From NCBI GenBank assembly GCA_001642005.1, contig LWCA01000596.1, forward strand, positions 1 to 22,370: DNA of 22,370 nt. The letters are read 5' to 3'. Positions 10,555 to 20,953 of the stretch are shown one piece after another; position 1 is the first letter of the stretch; every line of letters begins with the position of its first letter. The notes beneath the pieces were generated by a model. That model was not told the origin of the DNA. It was given only the letters and a program-made list of their open reading frames with translations, and ran no database searches. The DNA comes from Intoshia linei (Eukaryota; Orthonectida; Rhopaluridae). The translations under genes and the position numbers were made by a program.

Positions 10555-10965
10555 TTATATTTATATAAAATTGAATGTCTATGTGTGTGTCTGTTTGTTT
10601 GTTACTACTTATTTAAAAAAAGTCAGTCGTAGAATTGAAATAACCATATTTCTAATGCGGTTTTCCCAGGACGTGTTTATATCTATTTTTCAGTTGCAGA
10701 ATTGAGTCCTTCATGATCAAAAACACAATTTACTTTTTTTTTTAAAAATACAATTAACTCATAAATTTAATAAAACATACATTCTGTGATGCAATTTAAA
10801 ATGATTAACATTGTCGTAAATCTCAGCCTTAGAAACGCACAATTTCATAATAAAATCACAAATAACATATATTTAAAAAATGAAACGTACTAAAATTTTA
10901 TAAAACATAAATTCTGGGATATTCTTTAATGTAAATATAATCAGCGCAAATAGTGACAACCTAAC
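10555..10965 (+). repeat. Second copy of the 6260-6800 repeat, with tandem unit of about 130 bp
   Basis: The order TGTCTATGTGTGTGTCTGTT, then CCTTCATGATCAAAAACAC, poly-T, and GTCGTAAATCTCAGCC parallels 6260-6490. ATAAAACATACATTCTGTG (about 10770) recurs as ATAAAACATAAATTCTGGG about 130 bases later, so the unit is repeated in tandem. A 72-codon open frame here (10487-10705) overlaps the repeat and is not a credible gene. Confidence 0.45.
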
Positions 10966-11026
10966 AGTTGCGCCACCACACTTCAATAAATACAATTTTC
11001 CGCGCAATTAATGATAGTGGCCTAAA

Positions 11027-11105
11027 ATATCGAGGTTCAATACAAAATAATCAATATAACATGAACTTATCTGAGATCCTCACTGCAAATCGTTATAGTA
11101 AATGC
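11027..11105 (+). repeat. Partial SINE copy sharing the 3590 tail
   Basis: GAGGTTCAATAC (about 11031) resembles a B box. About 25 bases on, CATGAACTTATCTGAG and a following CACTGCAAATCGTTA match the tail of the SINE at 3505-3650. The 5' part with the A box is not recognisable. Confidence 0.4.
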
Positions 11106-11149
11106 TCAAAAAAACAAATTTAACATCAACTTGAATATAACTTAATTCT

Positions 11150-11260
11150 TAATAAATTTTAAGCCAAAAATTTTTATTCGTCACCATAGATAAGTAGTTT
11201 TTGCTTTACATTTAACACTAAATAAACTAAAATTAATGCTACGTATTTTTTTTGTCACTT
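11150..11260 (+). mobile_element. Palindromic MITE, copy B (5' truncated)
   Basis: The interior TTTTAAGCCAAAAATTTTTA, the following CCATAGATAAGTAG and the right inverted repeat match copies C and D. It ends at TTTGTCACTT with TA following. The left inverted repeat is missing or disrupted. A TAGTGGCC word near 11014 could be a displaced left end. Confidence 0.6.
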
Positions 11261-11589
11261 TACATAATTGAATTTAAATTTCTTTATATTAGACACTTTA
11301 AAAACAAAAGATATCAAGTTTACGACCTGTACAAAGAGAATCAATGACATCATTCGAATATTCACAATATCTTATACACGAAAGGTTCTCAACGGTGGGT
11401 GAATCGCCCCTTGGGGAAATTTTTTCATTTTATTTTACAAAATTAATAATCTAAAAATTTTTTTTTATTAATGACAAATAATCTCTAAAGCGTTCATAAA
11501 TTATAAATTTTTCAAATAGTTAATAAATTTGGTGACTTGAATTAAGTAGATAATATTTGATATTTTTGTGTTCACCTTAATATTTAATA
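11261..11589. other. Non-coding stretch with a hAT-like left end
   Basis: AAGGTTCTCAACGGTGGGTG (about 11382-11401), followed by CGCCCCTTGGGG, looks like the left end of a hAT-type element (compare CAGTGGTTCTCAAC). No right end or target duplication was found before the next element begins at 11590. Confidence 0.35.
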
Positions 11590-11996
11590 CAGGAATGGGC
11601 ACACTTTCATATGCAACGGATCACACTGCACATTTAATTTTTTCGCGGGCCGCACTAAAAAAATTGTTCAATGTCATTTCGTTTTTTTCACCTCCTTTTT
11701 TAATCAATATTACAGACCCTTATACCTATTTTAACTAGTTTAAGAATATTTTAAGGTTAATAGTCAATGTATTTACTCTTTAAATGTATTTGAATGCAGT
11801 AAATTCTCATATTCGGCATAATTTATAAAAAAAATTAAGATATTATTGTTCATTAACATAATTCACTCACACTTATGAGTGATTTTGCATTTTGAGAGTT
11901 GAATAAGATCTGGTTTAATGCTACTTGTTGCATTAATTAGATTTAAATTATTCGAAATTTTTAATTTTACCCGCGGGCCACACTTTGCCCATTAGG
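11590..11996. mobile_element. Decayed non-autonomous hAT-like element
   Basis: The left end CAGGAATGGGCACACTTT and the right end, read on the other strand as AATGGGCAAAGTGTGGCCCG, share the TGGGCA core and GC-rich subterminal words (GCGGGCC), which stand out from the A+T-rich surroundings. The right tip appears altered, and a palindromic MITE (copy C) sits directly against it. There is no coding capacity. Confidence 0.55.
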
Positions 11997-11998
11997 TA

Positions 11999-12156
11999 AA
12001 GTGGCCAGAAAAATACGTACTATCACTTTTAGTTTATTTGGAATTAAATTTTAAGCCGAAAATTTTTATTCGTCATCATGGATAGGTAGTTTTTGCTTTA
12101 CATTTATCACTAAATAAATAAACTAAAAGTAATAATATGTATTTTTCTGGCCACTT
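11999..12156 (+). mobile_element. Palindromic MITE, copy C (complete)
   Basis: TA flanks both ends (11997-11998, 12157-12158). The inverted ends AAGTGGCCAGAAAAATACGT and their near-perfect complement extend for about 45 bases on each side of a short centre containing AAGCCGAAAATTTTTATTCG. At 158 bp it is the best-preserved copy, and its two ends agree at the outermost 20 bases. Confidence 0.85.
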
Positions 12157-12158
12157 TA

Positions 12159-13135
12159 ACTCTGAACCCGTTTATAATTGATGAATTCTTTACTTTTTTG
12201 ATTTTGAATCTATTTGATAATTAAATGATTTTAATTTATAATATATATAAATCTAAAAATAGATATGAAATGAAATGACACGTCGCTTAGAAAATGGATA
12301 GTAAATTTGATGTGAATATGAAATTGAAACTAATGATTGAAGGTACAAAAATAGTTTTAATGGATTCACTAGCAATGATTTGCATACCAATTTTATGCCT
12401 ATAAAACAATGTCTGAAAAAGTAAACGTACTTATACTAGCTATCCCGTCGGTACAGATGAATGATAACCATGAAAAATATTTCGTCGTACCAAGTGCTAG
12501 ACAAAACAATAGTGACTGTCGCGTAAAGTGTTACATTGTAATTAACCACGCCCAATTTATCACCTCAAACAAAGTCTATTTTTGTCCGTCACATAAATTT
12601 AACTGGGAATTTTGACATACCAATGTATAGAATAATTGTAAAGTACATTATCTTTGTGAAATGATTACAATAGTTGGCAAGTTGCAAATGTTTATTCATA
12701 ATTAATTTGCTGATAATACGAATAAATCAACTGATATAAAATGCACAAAATTGTTAAATTTTGAAAAGTATTGGATAAAATATAAATTGTAAATATTTAC
12801 AGTGTACTAAATTACATTAATTGCATCCTTACACACATCATTGAAAAACCAATATATATTAATGGACTCTATTGAAATAATCGGAAACTAGCCACTGTAT
12901 CGTAATTTGGCTCATTTACTACATTCCATATAATCAATACGACTCACCATACTGCTGTCGGCGATTTATACACAACCTGTCAATGCATCAGGCAATTTGA
13001 TAACGATGTTACTGAAAAATTGTGCAACGTTTATACAATTTTCAAATTAACATTATATTTAAAATAAACTTGCCTTTCCTCATTCCAATCTATTAATTTG
13101 TAAATTTTTATCAATTAGTGGAGAATTATCCATTC
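12159..13135. other. Unique non-coding stretch, possible promoter region
   Basis: Parts of this stretch (12410-12600 and 12890-13050) are less A+T-rich and less repetitive than their surroundings. A 68-codon frame at 12409-12615 begins with a plausible AAACAATG context but has no recognisable domain and no supporting neighbour. The stretch lies directly upstream of the candidate first Pax exon, so promoter or 5' UTR sequence is plausible but unproven. Confidence 0.3.
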
Positions 13136-13169
13136 ATGTCCAATACTAAAACCACCAACCTTGGAAAAG
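13136..13169 (+). CDS. Candidate first coding exon of the Pax2/5/8 gene
   Basis: ATG at 13136 opens MSNTKTTNLGK and leaves a single G before a GT donor (AAAAG|GTATTT). The paired-domain exon at 20954 begins with GA, so joining gives G|GA (Gly), the start of the conserved GHGGVNQ. Pax2/5/8 genes usually have a short first coding exon ending at this same phase-1 point. An in-frame stop (13094-13096) lies upstream and no earlier ATG is available. Short phase-matched candidates occur by chance, so this is a hypothesis. The intron would be 7784 nt. Confidence 0.3.
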
Positions 13170-14154
13170 GTATTTTTATTGTTATAGTACTTTTTAATAA
13201 GTCATTTATGTTTTATTATATACAATTTGTTTTAAAATAGCAATTATTAACAATTTAGGATTTATGATTAGACGTTTTCATGTGTCATTTAAATGTTTAA
13301 AACAAGTAGTGCTAAAATTTAACTGGAATTTAAATTAATTAAATATCATTGTGTTTCAAGGGTACTCGAGTTGGTATCATAATATTTTATTGACAGTTAA
13401 GAAATAAGTGTCTAAGGGTTTCAGGGTTTGAGTAATTAAGAATATTAAATATTTCCTTTAATTAATTTATGAATTATCACTACCAATTTAGTTTAACATT
13501 TATTCATTACAAATAATATCCATTGTTTTAATCTATACAAGTAACAAAATGACGGAAGTCTATTTGAATTATTTCAGTCTTGCATTGTGTCCGTACATAA
13601 TAGTGTCAATTTTATTTGATTGAAGATAATTGATAATACATTGATTAAATCCTATAAATATTCCCATTGACGGTTGTTAAGAATAGATAAATATAACGTA
13701 TCGCCTCCATTGTGCTCTAGGAATTTTATATATATCTATAGGCTACTGATAAACTGCTCAGATTGTAATGATATAAATTGCCTTTTGTACGTTAATTAGA
13801 ATTAATTGAATAAGAATTCTAATTTAATTACAATTCTTTTGTTTAGATCGTGCGCCATATTTATAACGTGATAATAACACATAAATTAAATCTCATGACG
13901 CCATTTAATGCCAAATGGTATACTCATTTTCCATATTGTAACGTTTATGACACATCTCATGCCGGTATTCGTCTTTGTTTGTCTAAAATTTAGACTCTAA
14001 ATTTAATACATTATTTAAATTTAATGAATACATTCATGATATACATTTAAATGTGTCATTAATATATTCTTTCAGACAGTGCTAAGTTTATAATGTTGAG
14101 ATTGAACTGAGCCACTAAACCTAAAGTTTAACTTGATACAATTAAAATGTATGC
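13170..14154. other. Non-coding stretch, possible Pax intron or regulatory DNA
   Basis: No gene is seen. 13830-13985 has higher complexity than the background, with CGCCATATTTATAACGTG and TGTAACGTTTATGAC words that resemble homeodomain-type TTTAT sites. An inverted repeat AATTAGAATT / AATTCTAATT lies at 13794-13803 and 13815-13824. Confidence 0.3.
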
Positions 14155-14162
14155 AATCAACC

Positions 14163-14379
14163 TAGCGGTTTGCAAATAAATATTCGCGGACCAGAAATAA
14201 TTTTACCGGCACATGGAAGATTTTTTTGAATATAATCCAAACAAAAATACAATAAGTATTATAATCATTTAATTCAAATTAACTTATTTTTTTAATTTGG
14301 TCTAGTAATTTCAGTTTAGTGACCGCGAGAAATTTTATAGTAAATTACAGGTCCGCAATGAAGAAAATGGCAACCCCTG
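14163..14379. mobile_element. Short non-autonomous hAT-like element
   Basis: The left end TAGCGGTTTGCAAAT (CAG decayed to TAG) and the right end, read on the other strand as CAGGGGTTGCCATTTTC, are related. Both ends then carry GCGGACC inwards. AATCAACC (14155-14162) and AATTAACC (14380-14387) form an 8-bp target duplication with one mismatch. The element is 217 bp with no coding capacity and looks older than the elements with perfect duplications. Confidence 0.65.
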
Positions 14380-14589
14380 AATTAACCCATACAATTTTTT
14401 ACTAAACCTTTCAATTACAGAATACAACATAATATTCAATTTGGCAAATTTAAACTTAAAATTAAAATATATTTTTAAACTTATTTGGACTTATTTAGTG
14501 ACAAATGTAATATTCACATAAAGTGACAAACTGAATAAAATGCATTTTTATAAAAATTAATTACAATTTGAATAATCGCTGCTAAATTA

Positions 14590-14744
14590 AAGTAACCAGA
14601 TTTAATAGGTACTATCAATTTTAGTTTATTTGGAATAAATCTTAAGCCAAAAATGTTTATTTGTCATCATAGATAAGTAGTTTTGGCTTTAAATTTAATA
14701 CCAAATAAACTAAAATTGATAGTATTTATTAAATCTGGACGTTT
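14590..14744 (+). mobile_element. Palindromic MITE, copy D
   Basis: TA lies at 14588-14589 and 14745-14746. The inner inverted repeats ACTATCAATTTTAGTTTATT and their complement are intact, while the outer parts have diverged (AAGTAACCAGATTTAATA), with matching changes at both ends. It is 155 bp, in the same orientation as copies B and C. Confidence 0.78.
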
Positions 14745-14940
14745 TAGCTAAATTGAAGTTTAGAATTACAATAATAAAGTTAAAATTCTGTAATTAATAT
14801 ACCAATTAGAATCAAAATTAATTTGGTTCAGTATAAATTGAATTGTTGAAATCAATAGACACAATCAAATGATTTAACAGGTTTCAACATAAAGTTAATC
14901 ATTTAAGTCAATAATTATTTTTACTATTAATTATTAATTA

Positions 14941-14976
14941 ACCATCGCGATGGTTTAAAAAAGCTTGAGAATCACT
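14941..14976 (+). mobile_element. Remnant right end of a hAT-like element
   Basis: CCATCGCGATGG, then AAGCTTGAGAATCACTA, reads on the opposite strand as TAGTGATTCTCAAGC, a common hAT terminal pattern. No left end was found. The CCATCGCGATGG core is itself a perfect 12-bp palindrome. Confidence 0.35.
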
Positions 14977-15315
14977 AATCTAAATGATCATTTCAATTCA
15001 AATAGGGAATGAGAAAAATTTTATATACGCACCTATTTAACAGTAAATTATGTATTATTAAATTCTCCACCTCGCAACTTTTTCTAAATGACAACAATGG
15101 CGAGTTATAGATAGACCGTTATACCTACTTGTATATGCATATTTTTAAAATTCACAATTTGGAAAAATAAAGCCCCATTTTACTAAAATTTGTTCGAGAA
15201 CTCGCACAAGAGGGGTTATTAGTACGGTGTGTTTGGCACTGCATATGTTTAATGTAATATATACGGAAATTATAATATACATTTAAAAATGAGTTTATTC
15301 TTAAAATAAATTAAC

Positions 15316-15334
15316 CAGGTTGAGAACCTCTGAT
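15316..15334 (+). mobile_element. Second remnant hAT-like right end
   Basis: CCAGGTTGAGAACCTCTG reads on the opposite strand as CAGAGGTTCTCAACCTGG, the usual hAT terminal pattern. The bases to its left (15060-15300) contain CTCGCAACTTTTTC and ACTCGCACAAGAGGGG words that look transposon-derived, but no matching left end with a target duplication could be set. Confidence 0.35.
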
Positions 15335-15344
15335 TTACGTGTTA

Positions 15345-17940
15345 GTTAAGATGCCTAAAAAAGGATGCAATTATTTATTTTATTAGACCAGTTCTATATT
15401 TATTTATTAAAATATTACTTATTTTAATTGGCGTAATATTCATATTATGATACTTGATAATCATGATAAAACGAAATTTTTGACTTTTTGAACTTATACT
15501 TGCCTTCGGACTATATTTTTTGACCCTTACTTGTCATGTGTTTGGATTGCATTAAATAATTGTACCTACATAATTATTTTAATACTTGAATTTTAAAAAA
15601 TGTATTATAAATACTTTAGATTCTAAAGTTTAGTATCTTGTCGAATTATAATTTTTTCAAATAAATCAGAAATTAAGTTAGCACATGTTAGTGGTCGAAT
15701 AGAGATAAAATATTGGAAACGCTGATCTGTCCGTTAATTTGTATTATATTACGACTATAAATATTATTATTTATGGACAGCTATGACCAGTCTACTCTTC
15801 AAGGTAGCAATGTATTAACAATTATAATTACAGATGGTGCACAACCGATTAAAGTTTAAATTTTCCAATTACTGATTCGTTCATTCTCATTTTATTTTTT
15901 TAAAATTTATTCATATTTTTATAGATTATCAGAATCCCACAAAGTGATCAGTGATCACGTTGTAATATAATACTAATGATGAATTTTATTATTATTATTA
16001 TTTATTTATACGATATTATTCAATGCTATAAGTCAGGTTGTAATACTTTAGAAGTAACTGGTTTTCATTAAAAAATTTTTTCAATTAGATTCTTTTTAGT
16101 ATTCTTGGATAGTTCTAATGGAATATATCCTATAATAACGCTTTTAACTTGCTAAAACGCATCACTACTTTGAAAATAAAAGAAATTCAATGTGAAAAAA
16201 GTTTTTATTCAAATTTTCTTTTTAAACGGGTACAGTTCATTTTTCACATTCAAATTTTTTTTCCCACACTTTCAATTTAAAAAAAATCAGTTTCAGATTT
16301 TTCAGTGTTCATTAAAATTAATAATTTGATTATAAAATCAAGATTGACTCAACGACTGATATAAATGTGTTATTAAAAGTACTTAAACTAAATGTGACAA
16401 CACCATTTAAATTTAAATTGATTTGTATGTGTTTATTTAAATATAAAAAAGTTCATCATATTAACCTAACATCATACCAGCCTTGTTAACATGTGTGAAA
16501 GTTGATTATGGTGTTACTAAACGATAATTATTAAAATTATTGAATCAATCACTTGATTTGACCATTCATTTATACATTATAATATTAAAATATAACCGTT
16601 AAAATATAATTCCTAATGCAAAATTATTTTGTTTACATGACCCATTAATACACAATTGAAAAATTTTAAAATGACGCATATAATTATACATTTAATGAAA
16701 TTGTAATAACCTTAACCAGTAACCGGTAACTTTGATAAAACGCTGACCGTCTTATCATATGTTGCGTATGAAACAGGACGTGATAATATTATCGTAGATG
16801 ATATGGATATAAACAGACACTAGGGTCTTAAATACAATATTATGTCGTATTATAAATTCCCGTTATAAACAAAATGAATCAGTTTAACTTGACATGATTT
16901 GAAACGAAATTTTGTTGGTTATTATTATTATTTTGTTGTATTATTAGTTTATTGATTACATGTAAAAAATAATATATTAAAATTTACGCAAACTTTGTAT
17001 AATAATTCCTGAGCTCAGGGGATTCGTGTCAACTTTTTGGGAAGGTGTAATAGTGATATAATGAAATGTTTGAATTGTGATAAACGTACTCACTTAATTT
17101 CAAGATATAAGATATAACTAATGTAAGAATAGTTAAAAGTGTTGCAAATTATTTTTTCAATGAGATTGCCAAAAAAATGTTCATAAATTGTGCATGTGGA
17201 GACGATGTATAATATTTTACCAACTCTTGCCTATTATCGTTTGCTGCTTTTTTAGAAACTTCTTACATTTTGCCGGGTGTTTTTCATAAATAATTGTAAT
17301 TTATCAAAAGATGATACATGTCTAATAATTTTAATTTTACATGATTACTATAATGTTATATTGTTTAATTGATTAAGTAACATCAGCATTTATTCAATTG
17401 ACCAATTTTGACACATTAACTGTTATAATTGATTTATGATACATTAATAATTTCAAAGTACACTGGAGGCTCCACTATTCGCCGATTCCTTGATTCTTTC
17501 AAAAAAAACTTTATTTTTTATGATTTTCACATTAAACTTTATTGGCCGAAAATTTTTAGTAATAAAAGGGTAATGTTACTGCTTAAAATGCAAAAATTTT
17601 ACAAAATTTATCAAAAAAAAAAATGGGATTTCCTCAACTAGAGAATTGACAACATGGAAAAGCCATATTTTATAAATGCAAGTTTTCAGTATTAATCAAT
17701 ATTCAAATTTAAATCTATTGTTATATTCTAAAATTGATATTCGTTAGTTAGGAACTACTATCCATTCAACAAAAATGTTGAATTCCCGATTTTAGCCAAT
17801 AAAAGAGACTTCAAATTTTGATTCATTTCTAAAATTGATGTAGAGTGGTTTTCAACCTTTCTCACACAACCCTTGATTAAAAAAATTCTTTTGTGTTTCA
17901 CACGTTACAATTCACATGGTGCATTGTACAATGTACATAT
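15345..17940. other. Long non-coding stretch with palindromes and microsatellites
   Basis: No gene, RNA gene or complete element was found. Notable points are a 23-bp near-palindrome at 15940-15962, TTA/ATT microsatellite runs near 15985-16005 and 16921-16933, and a cluster of GATA words at 16733-16793. A hAT-like left end GAGTGGTTTTCAACCTTTCT lies near 17844-17863. A 70-codon frame at 17429-17641 is low-complexity and not credible. Confidence 0.4.
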
Positions 17941-17948
17941 ATTTAGAT

Positions 17949-18871
17949 CAGTGATTCCCAACGTGTGGAGTGCGCCCCACCGGTGGGGCTTAGAAAATTT
18001 TAGTGGAGCTTGTGAATATTTGGTTGGGCTTTAAAAATTTTGAAAAACAAAATAATTGATTAGTTATTAATGATTTCTATTGTTACAAATTCAAAGCGGA
18101 TTCAAGGGGGCAAAAGGTGCAGTTGCATCCCCTAAATGTTTAATTAATGTTTTGTAAAATAACTGAAAAATTAATTTTCCTTTTTTTTTGTGCTGATTAT
18201 TTTTTTTATTTTTGCGAAAAAATACATATTTGGTAACTATTGTATAACAATTTTTAAATTAAATTAAAATATACGCTTTAAAATCAAACTAGACGCCTTG
18301 ATATTAAAAGAGACGCCCATAAAAAAAATTTATATTCCGCCTAAATATATTTCTCACTTCTCTCGCACCTTATTAACTAGCCTCTTGGATCCGGCCTGAT
18401 ATTCGTTGATAAGCTCAATTTTTATTAAAATTTGCATATATTTTTAGAGGTATTTTTACAAGCGTTTTTGATTACAATAATGATCAATGATCATTGACCA
18501 CATCACATTTATATCAGGAATTTATCACATTTTACTTTAAACTTATAACTTATAACTACCATTGAAACATAGTGGTAAACTTTACCGGATCAAGTTACAG
18601 CAATGATAATTTTTGAACAAGATAAACTAAACTTTGGTAAATTTGCATATTTTTGATGAACTAAAAATGACAAATGAATTCAGTTTATTGTATATTATAT
18701 TTAGGTATATTAAATTTTAATTTTACCCTAGTTTGTTGCGCAGTAATATGTAAACATGAAAAAATCTGTTAGGACACCATATGGAAATATTTGTTATAGT
18801 TTATGGTGAGGCGTAGAAATTTCGTAATGATAAAAGTGGGGCATGACACTTCAAAAGGTTGAGAAACACTG
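17949..18871. mobile_element. Non-autonomous hAT-like element, 923 bp, perfect TSD
   Basis: The left end is CAGTGATTCCCAACGTGTGG. The right end on the other strand is CAGTGTTTCTCAACCTTTTG. ATTTAGAT flanks both sides exactly (17941-17948, 18872-18879). The GCGCCCCACCGGTGGGGC word just inside the left end and GTGGGGCATGAC near the right end are typical GC-rich subterminal sequence. No transposase frame is present. It may contain a nested insertion (18092-18398). Confidence 0.88.
18092..18398. mobile_element. Possible nested element inside the 923-bp hAT
   Basis: GCGGATTCAAGGGGGC on the left and, read on the opposite strand, CAGGCCGGATCCAAGAGGC on the right are imperfect inverted repeats resembling another common hAT end (CAGGGGCGGATCC). 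The flanking eight bases do not match, so either the duplication has decayed or the pairing is coincidental. Confidence 0.35.
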
Positions 18872-18879
18872 ATTTAGAT

Positions 18880-20953
18880 GGAATTGAATTCCATTTAAAT
18901 TTTGTATCTATTAATTGAATAGACATTACATTATAATAATCATTAACGGATCAATTTGTATTATATTGCGACATTATGAATATAAATATATGTAAATCTT
19001 TTCACTATGATGCCATTGTCCCATGATTTTGATTTTCTACTATTTTAAGTCATATAATATTCAGTGTAAACTCAATTTTTTGACTAGTTAATCTATTACA
19101 TTATGATATTCCTCTAATAATTTATGAGTTTAACTGGACGCGAAAAGAGAATACATTAAATCATCTCGTTAATGTGAACGTATTATGTATTTTTATTTTT
19201 GCTGCTAAATATTATGAATTTGTTTCCAATGAGGTTTATGAAATTAGAATCTACGAAAACATTAGTGATGAAAAAATTTGAAATATTTAAAAAATGTATT
19301 TAAAAAAATTGACGAATTGGTGACAGCAGTCAAAGTAAAGACTTTATAATTTTTTAACTAAATAAAACTTTCAATAACTCATTTTCGACACATTAGAAAT
19401 GTTGAAATTTTTTACAAGAAATTTGTAAAAAATGACTCATCTATAATCATATCAAAAAGATGTAGTGTAGTATCATCCACATTGCTTTATTTAATAACAT
19501 TATGATTGTTTATATTGTTTTTTGACTTTTTTATTATTTATGATAAATTCATTTTTAACTGGAATTTGGAATTATTTAAAACGGGTTATAGTTGTCAAAT
19601 ATAATTGCAATCAACCTGGTATATCAAAATTTAGTTTCTGTTGATTGATCTATTTATTTGTTGAGATTATAAGATTTTTATTTTTTTTAGTCCAAATTAT
19701 TATCAAAATTTAACCAATCAAATCCGAACCTTTCGTACACTAGATATCTATTTTGGGACCTAGGAAAATATTATTAAATGGGAATTTATTTTGTAAAATC
19801 AAATTCAATTTAAAAAAATATATTTTTGACTATTTTAATTATTTTATGTGTCAATTTTTAACTGTTTAATCGTGAAGGTTTGAGAAGCGGTTAGGGGTTA
19901 TATGGCATTACGCATAGGTTAATAATTTTAATTTTATAAATTATTTTTATATATTTTTATAAATAAAGTAACACGCACAGTTATTTAATTTTATATAAGT
20001 AAAGAATTATTTCATTACAATTAAAAATATTTAATAATTAACGGTTCAAGAATTTTATAAAACAAATTTTAATATATTATCATCCATTTTTAATATTTTT
20101 GAATTAGAATGAAAAAAATCCGAGTCTAATGTTATGTTTTAAATACAAAAATCTTGGTTTAATCTCTTGAAATTGATTTCTTGGGGTTTTTACATTAGTA
20201 AACAAATGACATTGTTTCATTTAAAAAATTTACTCAAAACAACCGTTAGATATCTATGGACTATATTTTGAATTTATATTTATAATTCGTAGATCAGTTT
20301 TATTATCTCTTCCTCATAAAAATTGATCTTATTGCTTTAATTAGTAATTATTGACAAAACGATTGGGTTAATTTTACCTTATGTTTACAAATAAGCGTAA
20401 AATTTGTCAGAGTTGTTGTGTTGATATGATATCCGAACAATAGTAATTTTATGCCAAAATTATAATAAATGAACACGAGTTTTTCAGGTATCTAAATTAA
20501 CGAAAATTATAGTAATAATATAATATTATTTTTATTAATACAAATAATTTAATATGAAACCCTAAAATTATTTTTTAAAACTCATTACACTAATAATGAA
20601 AATATACATGTATCAAGAGACACTACGTTGAATTTGATGATGTAATAAACTTTAAAGCGCATAAAGTGTTAATTACTAGTGTCGTACAAGTCTCAAATTA
20701 CATTTATAAAATCTTGAACTCTGAAATTTATAAAAACTTTTTTAATGCTTATTTGATTTTGAGTACTAGAGATAATTGAAAATTTGATTTGGATTTGAAA
20801 ATGTAGTCACTTTAATTTTTCTAAATTATTTGATAAATATAAAACGCTTTTTGATTTATATAAATAGAGTGTAAAATGAAAGGTATAGCTATCTTTATGG
20901 TCTAGTTAACTTTTAAATTATCGTTTCTATTAACGGCTAAATTGTAAATTTAG
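18880..20953. other. Non-coding A+T-rich DNA upstream of the Pax exons
   Basis: No open frame or RNA gene was found. AATCCGAACCTTTCGTACAC (about 19725) resembles 9965-9985. The last bases, AAATTTAG at 20946-20953, form the splice acceptor of the paired-domain exon. Most of this is presumably intron of the Pax gene. Confidence 0.4.

Noticed and set aside
12409-12615. 68-codon frame with a good start context
   Set aside because: No recognisable domain or neighbour support; kept only as a remark on the stretch. Conservation in relatives would revive it.
15981-16010. ATT-rich run as a CRISPR or structured tandem array
   Set aside because: It is a short imperfect microsatellite in A+T-rich DNA.
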